DNA of 37,179 nt from positions 3,381 to 40,559 of the forward strand of contig NZ_JALM01000046.1 in the NCBI RefSeq assembly GCF_000737195.2. The letters are read 5' to 3'. Under the pieces are notes generated by a model that was given only the letters and a program-made list of their open reading frames with translations, did not search any database and was not told where the DNA came from. This document shows, piece after piece, positions 21,837 through 29,511 of the stretch. This DNA comes from Sciscionella sediminilitoris. Its GTDB lineage: Bacteria; Actinomycetota; Actinomycetes; Mycobacteriales; Pseudonocardiaceae. The position numbers were made by a program, and so were the translations under genes. Each line of letters begins with the position of its first letter. Position 1 is the first letter of the stretch.

Positions 21837-24065
21837 TTACGAGGTCAGCGGGGTTTCCTCGGTCTCGCTACTGGGTTCCTCGGCCTGCTCGCTCGCGGGT
21901 GCTTCGCGCTTCACGGAGTTGAGCAGCAGCTGCGCCACGTCGAGTACCTCGACGGACTCGGAGGCGAGCCCATCGGACTGCCGGGATGTGACCCCGTCGC
22001 TGAGCATGACCCGGCAGAAGGGGCAGCCGGTCGCGATCTTCGAGGGCGCGGTGCCCAGTGCTTCGTCCACGCGCTCCACGTTGATGCGCTTGCCGATCTT
22101 CTCTTCCATCCACATGCGCGCCCCGCCCGCGCCGCAGCACATCGACCGGTCACCGTGCCTGGGCATCTCGCGCAGGTTGGCTCCGGCCGCACCGGCGAGT
22201 TCGCGCGGCGCGTCGTAGACCTTGTTGTGCCGCCCCAGGTAGCAGGGGTCGTGGTAGGTGATGTCGGTGGCGCTCCCGCCGACCGGCGCGATCGGCACCA
22301 GTCGCCGCTCCCGCACGAGGCGGTTGAGCAGTTGCGTGTGGTGTACGACCTCGTAGTGCCCGTCGAGCTGCGGGTACTCGTTCGCCAGCGTGTTGAAGCA
22401 GTGCGCGCAGGTGACCACGATCTTGCGCTTGCCCGGCTCGCGGTCCTCGAACACCGAGTTGAGCACTTCGACGTTCTGCATGGCCAGCTGCTGGAACACG
22501 AACTCGTTGCCCGCGCGCCGCGCCGGGTCACCGGTGCAGGTTTCCTCCGGCCCGAGCACCGTGTACTTGACGTCGGCCATGTGCAGCAGTTCCGCGACCG
22601 CGCGGGTGGTCTTCTTCGCGCGGTCCTCGAAAGCACCCGCACAGCCGACCCAGAACAGGTACTCCGCGTCCCCGAGGTCACCGTCGAACACGGGCACCTC
22701 GAAGTCGAGCTCCTCGGTCCACTGCAGACGGTCCTTGGCGTTCTGTCCCCACGGATTGCCCTTGTTCTCCAGGTTCTTGAACATCCCGTTGAGCTCGCTC
22801 GGGAAGTTCGACTCGATCATGACCTGGTAGCGGCGCATATCCACGATGTGGTCAACGTGCTCGATGTCCACCGGGCACTGCTCGACGCAGGCGCCGCAAC
22901 TGGTGCACGACCAGAGCACCTCGGGGTCGATGATGTCGCCGACGAGCGACTTCTCGGACTCCGCGAGCGCGAGCACGTCGATGCCGGCGTGCGGATCATC
23001 CCCGGTGAGACCGACCTCGTCGCCTGCCATGTCCCGCTTGCCGCCCGCGAGCAGGTAAGGGGCCTTGGCATAGGCGTGGTCGCGCAGCTGGGTGATGACC
23101 AGCTTCGGGGACAGCGGCTTACCGGTGTTCCACGCGGGGCACTGCGACTGGCAGCGCCCACACTCGGTGCAGGTGGTGAAGTCGAGGAAGCCCTTCCAGG
23201 AGAAGTCCTCGATCTGCCCGGCCCCGAACACGTCCTTGTCCGGGTCGGCCTCCTCGAAGTCGAGCGGTTTGCCGCCGCTCATCATCGGCTTGAGCGCGCC
23301 GAGTGCGACGTCGCCGGAGTCCTCGCGCTTGAAGTAGATGTTGAAGAACGCCGAGAGCCGGTGCCACGCGACGCCCATGGTCAGGTTGCGGGAAACCACG
23401 GCGAGCCAGAGCATCCCGGAGGCGAGCTTGATCAGCGCCATCACCGAGACCAGCACCGGGCTCGGCGGAAGCACTGAGGACAGCGGCTTGGTCACGAAGC
23501 TCGACCACAGCGGCATGTCCTCGAGGCCACTGGATTCCTTGAAGGCCTTCACGCCGAGCATGCCGAGACCCTCGATGATCACGACCGCTTCGACGAAGTA
23601 GGCCGCGCCGAAGTTGGATCCGGCGAACCGCGACTGCCGATCGGCGCGGCGCGGGTGGTTGAGCTGGCGGATCACCGCGAGCGCGACCCCGCCGACTACC
23701 GTGCCGAGCCCGAGCAGCTCGACGAGCAGGCTCCACACCGACCAGGCGCCGAGGTAGGGCCAGTGCCAGGAGGGAACGAACGCCTCGCCGTATGCTTCGA
23801 AGACGAGCAGGATGCCGAGCAGGAAGCCCCACATCACCATCCAGTGCCACGGGGCGACGTGCCGGAATTTGCTCATCCGCGTGTGCGCGGCGAATTCCTT
23901 GATCAGGGTCTTCAGGCGGGGAATGAAGGGGCCGTTGCGCGTCGAGTCCGGCTGGCCGAGCCGGATGATGCGCACCATCCGCCAGACACCGGAAAGGAAC
24001 ATCGCCCACGCGACCAGGCTGATCGCCACGCCGACAGAGCCGAGCGTGATCTGCCACGCACTCAT
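21837..24065 (-). CDS. etfD: EtfD-like membrane iron-sulfur oxidoreductase
   Basis: A 742-residue protein resembling M. tuberculosis Rv0338c (EtfD), which passes electrons from fatty-acid oxidation via ETF to menaquinone. The N-terminal part (1 to about 290) has several membrane helices with conserved histidines (HVAPWHWMVMWG). Two 4Fe-4S motifs follow: CTECGRCQSQCP (about 298) and CTSCGACVEQCP (about 385). Two CCG-type domains end it: CAHCFNTLANEYP (about 552) and CCGAGGARMWMEE (about 642), typical of HdrB-like subunits. The acidic C-terminal tail is variable. No etfAB genes are nearby. A divergent TetR gene starts 169 bases upstream. Confidence 0.9.
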   Translation of the reverse strand: MSAWQITLGSVGVAISLVAWAMFLSGVWRMVRIIRLGQPDSTRNGPFIPRLKTLIKEFAAHTRMSKFRHVAPWHWMVMWGFLLGILLVFEAYGEAFVPSWHWPYLGAWSVWSLLVELLGLGTVVGGVALAVIRQLNHPRRADRQSRFAGSNFGAAYFVEAVVIIEGLGMLGVKAFKESSGLEDMPLWSSFVTKPLSSVLPPSPVLVSVMALIKLASGMLWLAVVSRNLTMGVAWHRLSAFFNIYFKREDSGDVALGALKPMMSGGKPLDFEEADPDKDVFGAGQIEDFSWKGFLDFTTCTECGRCQSQCPAWNTGKPLSPKLVITQLRDHAYAKAPYLLAGGKRDMAGDEVGLTGDDPHAGIDVLALAESEKSLVGDIIDPEVLWSCTSCGACVEQCPVDIEHVDHIVDMRRYQVMIESNFPSELNGMFKNLENKGNPWGQNAKDRLQWTEELDFEVPVFDGDLGDAEYLFWVGCAGAFEDRAKKTTRAVAELLHMADVKYTVLGPEETCTGDPARRAGNEFVFQQLAMQNVEVLNSVFEDREPGKRKIVVTCAHCFNTLANEYPQLDGHYEVVHHTQLLNRLVRERRLVPIAPVGGSATDITYHDPCYLGRHNKVYDAPRELAGAAGANLREMPRHGDRSMCCGAGGARMWMEEKIGKRINVERVDEALGTAPSKIATGCPFCRVMLSDGVTSRQSDGLASESVEVLDVAQLLLNSVKREAPASEQAEEPSSETEETPLTS

Positions 24066-24110
24066 GGTCCGGGCCTTTCGTCAGGAACCGTTGATCCGAG
24101 CACCTTAAAG

Positions 24111-24125
24111 CTCATTACCGATGAG
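24111..24125. promoter_or_regulatory. Possible operator between etfD and tetR
   Basis: CTCAT-TACCG-ATGAG is a short inverted repeat in the divergent intergenic region, about 50 bases upstream of the etfD start. Its arms are only five bases, so chance is a real possibility. Confidence 0.3.
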
Positions 24126-24234
24126 TAACTGATCGGCATGCCCAACGTCCCACGAATGTGGTGCATGCCTCCTGGATATTGGGACTATCGTTCAGGTAAT
24201 TTGACGTGACCTGCGAGAGGGAGGTGGAGCCCGA

Positions 24235-24825
24235 GTGAGTCCGCGTTCGGGAGCGCGCAGTGGAGTGGACGGGCGCAAGGTACGGGGTGAGAAGCGGCGC
24301 GCCGAGATCATCGAAGCAACCCTGCGGGTGATCGAGCGGGACGGCGTCGCGGGGGTCACGCACCGAACCGTGGCGAGCGAAGCCGGGATCCCGACAGCGT
24401 CCACCACCTACCACTTCGCCACCCTCGACGAACTGCTGATCGCCACGCTGCTCACCGGTGCCAAGGACATGGCCACCGAGGTCTACTGGATGATCGACCA
24501 CGTGCGCTCGCACGGCAGGCGCGCGGCCGCCGAGATCGCGGCCCTGATCGCGCACGCGCTCGGCCCGCAACGTGGGCGGACCATGGCCGAATACGAGCTC
24601 TACCTCCTCGCCGCCCGGCGCCCTTCCCTCCGTCCCGCCGCACGACGCTGGCTCGACGTGCTCACCTCCATGGTGCGGCACGACGACGAGGTCGCCTTCC
24701 GCGTTTTCCTCGCGGCCATCGACGGACTGCTCATCCAGGGCCTCATCGACGACGAATCCCCCCGGGCCGCCGATCTCGAACCCGTCATAGCCGCCCTCCT
24801 CCGCTCAGCGGGCCAGTCCTCGTGA
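24235..24825 (+). CDS. TetR family regulator, divergent from etfD
   Basis: A 196-residue TetR protein. The helix-turn-helix lies at about 36-58 (GVTHRTVASEAGIPTASTTY then HF). The C-terminal domain is helical, with GLLIQGLID near the end. Its GTG at 24235 has GGAGG about ten bases upstream. The divergent placement suggests control of etfD and itself, but no strong operator is visible. The protein ends GQSS and its TGA (24823-24825) lies in the first bases of the hairpin at 24821-24862. Confidence 0.9.
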   Translation: MSPRSGARSGVDGRKVRGEKRRAEIIEATLRVIERDGVAGVTHRTVASEAGIPTASTTYHFATLDELLIATLLTGAKDMATEVYWMIDHVRSHGRRAAAEIAALIAHALGPQRGRTMAEYELYLLAARRPSLRPAARRWLDVLTSMVRHDDEVAFRVFLAAIDGLLIQGLIDDESPRAADLEPVIAALLRSAGQSS

Positions 24826-24862
24826 GTGGTTGTGTTGGTTAGAACCCGCACAATCGCTCACG
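24821..24862 (+). terminator. Dispersed hairpin copy 5, after tetR, degenerate distal arm
   Basis: The proximal arm CGTGAGTGGTTGTGTTGGTT is exact, loop AG. The distal arm AACCCGCACAATCGCTCACG differs at four positions, yet in the tetR transcript three of them are G-U pairs and only one is a mismatch. The tetR stop codon is inside the stem. The distal arm variant recurs in inverted orientation at 26066-26085. Confidence 0.72.
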
Positions 24863-24880
24863 AATGTGTATGCGATCCAC

Positions 24881-24905
24881 TGTGGACAGGTCGTGGTTAT
24901 CCACA
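24881..24905. promoter_or_regulatory. DnaA-type boxes upstream of the AbiEi-like gene
   Basis: TTATCCACA, the classical DnaA box, lies at 24897-24905. TGTGGACAG, one base from the inverted high-GC box, lies at 24881-24889. They face each other eight bases apart, between the tetR hairpin and the AbiEi-like gene. Confidence 0.5.
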
Positions 24906-24956
24906 ACTGGGGATTAGGGTGCTCGCCGTTTTATCGGGATAGCGCGATAGTGAGGT

Positions 24957-25973
24957 ATGCCGAGCAATGAGCGCTGGTCCGAGGAGCGGTTGACGCCGCG
25001 CCGTCGGCAGGAATGGCGCGCGATGCTTGCTCGGCAACATGGAATCGTGCATGTGCGCCAGCTGCGTGAGTTCGCGATCACGAGAGGCGTCCTGCAGGCG
25101 AATCTGGATGCGCGGCGGTGGCAACGGGTGGTGCGCGGGGTCTATGCCACGTTCACCGGTCCCCTCACGCATCCGGCGAACGTGTCCGCGGCGCTGCTCT
25201 ATGGCGGGCCGACGGCGATGATCAGCCATACGAGTGCGGCTGATCGGTGGCAGGGCAAAACGGAACAACGGCGACCGGCCGAGGTCGAGATCACCGTCGC
25301 CTATGGACGCTCGGCGATCTCCCAGTTGCCGTTGGTCAAGGTGCACCGGTCGCGCGCGATCCGGCATATCGGCGCCGGTACTGATCCGGAGCGTACGAGG
25401 AGAGTGGACACGCTCACGGATCTCGCTGTGGCGGAACCGAACGCGGCGGATGCCACCACGATGTTCATCGGCCTCGCTGGACGCTGGCCAGTGACCGTCC
25501 GCCAGCTGGGGAGGAACCTCGAGGTGCGGCCGCCCTATCGGTACCGCAAGGCGCTCAACGGGGCGCTCAGGCTCGTCGCCAGCGGGTTGATGTCCGAGCT
25601 GGAGCGCGAATATCTGGAACTGGTCGAGCGCGCGCACGGCATACCGCCCGCGCGAAGGCAGCAACCGTTCCTCGTGGACGACCGGCTTCTGTACGAGGAC
25701 GCGACCTACGACCACCTGGGCGCCTTGCTGACCGTGCGCCTGGACAGCCGGACCTGGCACGCGATGCCGTGGGTGGCTTTCCGGGATCGGCGAAGAGACA
25801 ACGCCGCCGAATTGGCCGGCCGATCACGACTGACCTATGGGTGGAACGAAGTGCACACCGATCCCTGCGGGGTCGCCGAGGAGGTTATCGGCGTCCTTCG
25901 CCGCAGCGGAGTGCTCTTCCTCGCCCGTCGCTGCCCGCGGTGCGCCGCGAACACGCACGCCGAGGCAGGCTGA
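24957..25973 (+). CDS. Orphan AbiEi-type protein with Vsr/DUF559-like C-terminus
   Basis: A 338-residue protein. The N-terminal part (about 20-80) has the winged-helix pattern of AbiEi-type antitoxins: ARQHGIVHVRQLREFAITRG and QRVVRGVYATFTG. The C-terminal part (about 215-330) resembles the Vsr-like nuclease fold found in many actinobacterial AbiEi proteins: YEDATYDHLGA, VRLDSRTWHAM, FRDRRRDNAAEL and GWNEVHTDP. The usual ELDG is VRLDS here, so the acidic site may be altered. No AbiEii nucleotidyltransferase toxin gene is adjacent, so it is an orphan. ATG at 24957 has GAGGT directly before it. TATCG/CGATA arms (24932-24949) just upstream could be an autoregulatory site. Confidence 0.75.
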   Translation: MPSNERWSEERLTPRRRQEWRAMLARQHGIVHVRQLREFAITRGVLQANLDARRWQRVVRGVYATFTGPLTHPANVSAALLYGGPTAMISHTSAADRWQGKTEQRRPAEVEITVAYGRSAISQLPLVKVHRSRAIRHIGAGTDPERTRRVDTLTDLAVAEPNAADATTMFIGLAGRWPVTVRQLGRNLEVRPPYRYRKALNGALRLVASGLMSELEREYLELVERAHGIPPARRQQPFLVDDRLLYEDATYDHLGALLTVRLDSRTWHAMPWVAFRDRRRDNAAELAGRSRLTYGWNEVHTDPCGVAEEVIGVLRRSGVLFLARRCPRCAANTHAEAG

Positions 25974-26062
25974 CCCCACCGGGGGACGCTGAACCGGGCA
26001 GGGCCCATCTTCCATGACCCGCTGATCTCTTGTTATCCCCTGCGGACCTTGTCCGACAGACC

Positions 26063-26110
26063 CTTCGTGAGCGGATGTGCGGGTTCTAACCAACACAACC
26101 ACTCACGAAG
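26063..26110 (-). terminator. Dispersed hairpin copy 6, after the CBS-domain gene
   Basis: In the CBS-gene direction the proximal arm is the exact family arm extended by CTTC; loop AG. The distal arm has four changes, two pairing as G-U and two mismatched. Its distal variant (AACCCGCACA...) matches that of the copy at 24821, so the two form inverted repeats on either side of the AbiEi-like gene. Confidence 0.72.
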
Positions 26111-26126
26111 CACGGAAAACCCCAGG

Positions 26127-26555
26127 TCAGCCCTTGACGATGTAGGCCTCGAGTTGTTCGCGGTCGGTCTCGAGTTTGGCGATCATGTGCTTGACGACGT
26201 CCCCGATCGAGACGATCCCGGCGAGCTGCTCGTTGTCGATGACCGGGATGTGCCGGACGCGCCGCTCGGTCATGGTGACCATGACGCTGTCGACGGTGTC
26301 TTTCGGCGTACATGTCACGATCGGCGTGGCCATGATCTGGCTGACCGGCCAGTCGAGCACCCGTTCGCCACCGGCATGCAGATGTCGCACGATGTCGCGC
26401 TCGGAGACGACACCGGAGGGTTGCCGATCGGTGAGTACGACGACCGCGCCGATGTTGCGCTCGGCCAGTTCGGCGAGCAGCTCGCGCACGGTGCTCCGCG
26501 ATTCGACCGAGGCGACGTAAGACCCCTTGCGTTGCAACACATCCGAGATGTACAT
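26127..26555 (-). CDS. Tandem CBS-domain protein
   Basis: A 142-residue stand-alone protein made of two CBS domains, a module that senses adenine nucleotides. The first runs about 5-65 (SYVASVESRSTVRELLAELA, then NIGAVVVLTD and GVVSERDIVRHL). The second runs about 75-135 (PIVTCTPKDTVDSVMVTMTE, then RVRHIPVIDN and GIVSIGDVVKHMI). ATG at 26555 is chosen because GGGAG is spaced correctly; an extended start adds an unrelated 35 residues. Its target is unknown. TGACCTGG opens at its stop and leads to the hairpin at 26063-26110. Confidence 0.9.
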   Translation of the reverse strand: MYISDVLQRKGSYVASVESRSTVRELLAELAERNIGAVVVLTDRQPSGVVSERDIVRHLHAGGERVLDWPVSQIMATPIVTCTPKDTVDSVMVTMTERRVRHIPVIDNEQLAGIVSIGDVVKHMIAKLETDREQLEAYIVKG

Positions 26556-26636
26556 GGCACGCTCCCGACAAGCGCTTAGCGGTGTGATCTCGGTTACAGT
26601 GTGCAGCGTTGTGGAGTAGGCGTAAATCCCCCATAT

Positions 26637-26656
26637 CGCCCCAATCCAGCGGGGCG
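26637..26656 (-). terminator. Possible hairpin terminator after the GroES-like gene
   Basis: CGCCCC and GGGGCG flank eight bases, about 20 bases beyond the stop of the GroES-like gene. No T tract follows. The stem is short, so the call is tentative. Confidence 0.4.
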
Positions 26657-26676
26657 GCACAGAGCTCAGCGGGAGG

Positions 26677-27063
26677 TCAGAGGTACAGGCCGGTCCCGTG
26701 GTCAGTCCGCTCGGTCGCGGTCGCGTGGACGTCGCGCTCGCGCATCACGAGATAGGTCTTGGCCCCGATCTCGACCTCGAGCTGCTCTTCGGGGTTGAAC
26801 AGCACCCGGTCACCGACCTTGACGTTGCGCACGCTGTTGCCAACGCCGAGCACATCGCCCCACTCCAGCCGCTTGGCCATCTGCGCAGTCGCCGGAATCA
26901 CGATCCCGCCGCCGCTGCGCCGCTCGCCTTCCTCGGGTGTGGTTCGCACGAGGAGGCGATCGTGCAGCATCTGTATCTCGAGCTTCTGGTCGGCCACCTG
27001 CGGCATGGTATCGGTGCCCCGGTCCGGGCTTTCCGGGTCGGTACGGTCGAGCGTGCTAGGCAT
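26677..27063 (-). CDS. GroES-like (Cpn10 family) co-chaperonin homologue
   Basis: A 128-residue protein with a GroES fold: MLHDRLLVRTTPEEGERRSG at about 32-51, GGIVIPATAQ, WGDVLGVGNSVRNVKVGDRVLF and KTYLVMRERDV. The mobile-loop region differs from classical GroES, and an N-terminal extension of about 25 residues is present, so it is likely a diverged paralogue rather than the main groES. ATG at 27063 overlaps the end of the upstream NHL gene by eight bases. The two proteins are probably made together. Whether it caps a GroEL ring is unknown. Confidence 0.8.
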   Translation of the reverse strand: MPSTLDRTDPESPDRGTDTMPQVADQKLEIQMLHDRLLVRTTPEEGERRSGGGIVIPATAQMAKRLEWGDVLGVGNSVRNVKVGDRVLFNPEEQLEVEIGAKTYLVMRERDVHATATERTDHGTGLYL

Positions 27064-28891
27064 CGAGTCCCCCGAGGGTCAGTGCAAGCCGGTCGGCACC
27101 GGTCGCGGTCACGGTGACCGGAACGCCCCAGTCCTGTCGGGTCAGCTGGCAGGCCGGGTGTTCGATGGCCGGGTCATCGGCACAACTCGCGGCCTGGGCG
27201 ACGATGTGCAGCACGCCCTCGCCGACGGATTCATCGATGACCAGTTCACGGGACAGGTCGGTGTTCGTCCCTTCCCCGGATACCAGCAGCTCGGGTGGTG
27301 AGGCGGAGACCTCGACCCTGGTAGACGGTCCGTATCGGGTGTCGAGCCGTTGTCCCGGTGCCGCCGCGAAGATCACGTCGAGGCGGACCCGTCCGGGGTG
27401 TATCTCGGTCGCCGGCCTGCTGATCTGCATCGCCTCCCCGTGCACGAGTTGTTCGGCGACGCCGGGTGCCACGGGCCGCTCGATGCGGTGTGCCGCGGAC
27501 GCGACGGTCAGGATCGAGTCCTCCACGAGAAGCACATCCGATGGCTCGGCGAGATCCTCGGCGAGGGTCGATACCTCGTCGGTGGCCGGGTCGTATCGAC
27601 GCAGGGCCCCGTTGTAGGTGTCGGCGATGGCAATCGAACCGTCGCCGAGGACTCCGACGCCGAGCGGGTGCTGGAGCAGTGCCTCGGCGGCGGTGCCGTC
27701 CCGGTGTCCGAAGTCGAAGAGCCCGGTGCCGATCACGGTGTGCACCTGTCGATCGGTGTCGACGTAGCGCAGTGCGGAGGTTTCGGCATCGGCCAGCCAC
27801 AGCCGCTCCGCGGTCACCGCGAGCCCCGATGGCTGGGCGAAATGCGCTTCGCCCGCCGGGCCGTCCTTCAGCCCCTCGACCGTGGTTCCCGCGAAACGCC
27901 GCACCGTGCCGGCGATGGGATCGAACACGCTCAGGGTGTGGTTGCCCGCCATCGCGATGACAACGCCGCCCGCGGGGTGCCACCAGGCCACATCCCACGG
28001 GCTGCTCAGTTCGATGTCGGTGGCCGGGCCCTCGGTGGCGCCGGCACGCCATTGGCGGCCGGTCCCGGCCACGGTGCGCACGGTTCCCGCGTCGAGATCG
28101 AGCCCGCGCAGCAGGTGATTGGCAGTGTCGGCAACGATCACGTCATAGCCGACCTGCCGGGCGATTTCCGTTGGCAGTAGTGCGATTCCGGACGGCTCGG
28201 CGAACTGGGCCGGCTCGTCGGCGCTGCCGCGTTCCCCCGTTCCGAATCGGCGCAGCTCGGTTACCCCGTCCGCATCGAGTTCCACGACCGCATGCCGCGC
28301 CGAATCGGTGACGAGGAGCGTGCCGTGCGGCGTGTTCGCTACCTTCGCGGGGAAGCGGAGCGTGGTTTCCGGCGGTGGTGGTGGGACGTAGGGGCCGTCG
28401 CCGCGGTGCAGGGTTCCGGCGGCCTCGTGCGCGGCGAGCTGTGTTTCGAGGACCGCTCGCAGTGCCTCGGAATGGCCTTCACCTGCCGCGACGTGCACCA
28501 GGTATCCCTCAGGGTCGATGAGCGCGAGAGTCGGCCAGGCCCGCACGGCGTACTGCTGCCACGTTGTGAGCTCGGGATCGTCGAGAACAGGGTGGTGGAC
28601 TTCGTAGCGTTCGACCGCGGCGCGCAACGCGTCCGGGTCCGCCTCGTGTTCGAACTTCGGGGAATGTACGCCGATGGTCACCAGGACATCCGCGAATTCG
28701 GCCTCGAGTTCGCGCAGCTCGTCGAGCACATGCAGGCAGTTGATGCAGCAGAACGTCCAGAAATCGAGTAGGACGAACTTCCCCCGGAAGTCGCGGAGGC
28801 TGTAGTTCGTCCCGCCGGTGTTCAGCCAGCCGCGCCCGCTCAGCTCCGGCGCCCGGACCTTGGCACGTTCACTCGTCGTTCCCACGTTCAT
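27056..28891 (-). CDS. Thioredoxin-like plus NHL-repeat protein (NHLRC2-like)
   Basis: A 611-residue two-part protein. The N-terminal thioredoxin-like domain (about 1-150) holds FWTFCCINCLHVLDEL, the CCINC motif of NHLRC2-type proteins, and WPTLALIDPEG. A beta-propeller of NHL repeats follows (about 180-480) with repeated patterns such as PSGIALL, VADTANHLLRGLD, PSGLAV and IADTYNGALRRYD. The C-terminal beta-rich domain (about 500-611) is seen in the same family. No signal peptide is visible. ATG at 28891 is preferred over TTG at 28897. It is coupled to a GroES-like gene. A thiol-redox or scaffolding role is inferred only. Confidence 0.88.
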   Translation of the reverse strand: MNVGTTSERAKVRAPELSGRGWLNTGGTNYSLRDFRGKFVLLDFWTFCCINCLHVLDELRELEAEFADVLVTIGVHSPKFEHEADPDALRAAVERYEVHHPVLDDPELTTWQQYAVRAWPTLALIDPEGYLVHVAAGEGHSEALRAVLETQLAAHEAAGTLHRGDGPYVPPPPPETTLRFPAKVANTPHGTLLVTDSARHAVVELDADGVTELRRFGTGERGSADEPAQFAEPSGIALLPTEIARQVGYDVIVADTANHLLRGLDLDAGTVRTVAGTGRQWRAGATEGPATDIELSSPWDVAWWHPAGGVVIAMAGNHTLSVFDPIAGTVRRFAGTTVEGLKDGPAGEAHFAQPSGLAVTAERLWLADAETSALRYVDTDRQVHTVIGTGLFDFGHRDGTAAEALLQHPLGVGVLGDGSIAIADTYNGALRRYDPATDEVSTLAEDLAEPSDVLLVEDSILTVASAAHRIERPVAPGVAEQLVHGEAMQISRPATEIHPGRVRLDVIFAAAPGQRLDTRYGPSTRVEVSASPPELLVSGEGTNTDLSRELVIDESVGEGVLHIVAQAASCADDPAIEHPACQLTRQDWGVPVTVTATGADRLALTLGGLDA

Positions 28892-29095
28892 CGGCAACGC
28901 GCGTGCCGGCGTGCGTGTTCCTTCGCGACGTGAGCCGGGAAAGTGGTCCAGGATGTGGAAAACCCCGCGGTGCTGTCAGGTCGGGGGTCCGACAGCATCA
29001 CGGGGTCATCCCGTACATCGACAGTGCGCCGCGCTGCGTTACAGCGGCGTCGAAATTCGCTTGAATTCGTGTGGCACCGCGCGTTTTCGGGCGGT

Positions 29096-29233
29096 TCAGC
29101 GCATCCGCGCGTGCTGTGCGTGAGCGATTGTTGCCAGTTCGTGACGCATGCGGGTGCGGTCGATGCCCGCCTTCCTCGACTTGTTCGTGCGGTTGCGGTC
29201 CTTGCGGGCACGAATCCTCGCGGTGATGTTCAT
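29096..29233 (-). CDS. 45-residue basic protein, unknown
   Basis: A short reading frame starting MNITARIRARKDRNRTNKSR and ending HAQHARMR. About one third of its residues are Arg or Lys, mostly in the first half. GAGGAG lies about eight bases upstream of the ATG at 29233, and GC at third positions is high, as in real genes here. It may bind RNA or the ribosome, but I do not recognise a family. It lies upstream of the NHL gene on the same strand with a 204-base gap. Confidence 0.6.
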   Translation of the reverse strand: MNITARIRARKDRNRTNKSRKAGIDRTRMRHELATIAHAQHARMR

Positions 29234-29404
29234 GGGTGCGCTCCTCAGTTCTCGTCTGTCCCCTGTTCTCCAGTATGACGCGATCCGTACACGCGTGCCA
29301 CTTATTCGATGGTAATTTGCCGCACAAGCCGTTGATTATGCGGCCAATCAAGCAAGTCACAGTGATTCATCCGGAGTCATGTCGGCTGCTAAGGCTGCCT
29401 AGGA

Positions 29405-29428
29405 TTTTCTAGTTCTAACGATAGAAAA
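29405..29428. promoter_or_regulatory. Palindrome with GTTCTAAC core
   Basis: TTTTCTA and TAGAAAA flank ten bases that themselves contain GTTCTAAC, the same core as the loop region of the dispersed hairpins. It is in an AT-richer stretch upstream of the 45-residue gene, so an operator is possible. Confidence 0.4.
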
Positions 29429-29451
29429 CCACAGACAGAGGTAGGCCCTCT

Positions 29452-29493
29452 CGTGCGCGGAAGTGTTGGTTAGAACCAACACAACCACTCACG
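29452..29493 (-). terminator. Dispersed hairpin copy 7, after the AAA ATPase gene
   Basis: In the ATPase direction the proximal arm CGTGAGTGGTTGTGTTGGTT is exact, loop CT. The distal arm (AACCAACACTTCCGCGCACG) is degenerate and matches the subtype at 3444-3462. A small extra palindrome GCACGATTCGTGC (29496-29508) sits between the stop codon and the stem. Confidence 0.7.
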
Positions 29494-29511
29494 AAGCACG
29501 ATTCGTGCAGG

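Noticed and set aside
24957-25973. Complete AbiE toxin-antitoxin system
   Set aside because: No AbiEii-type nucleotidyltransferase gene lies on either side; only the AbiEi-like protein is present.
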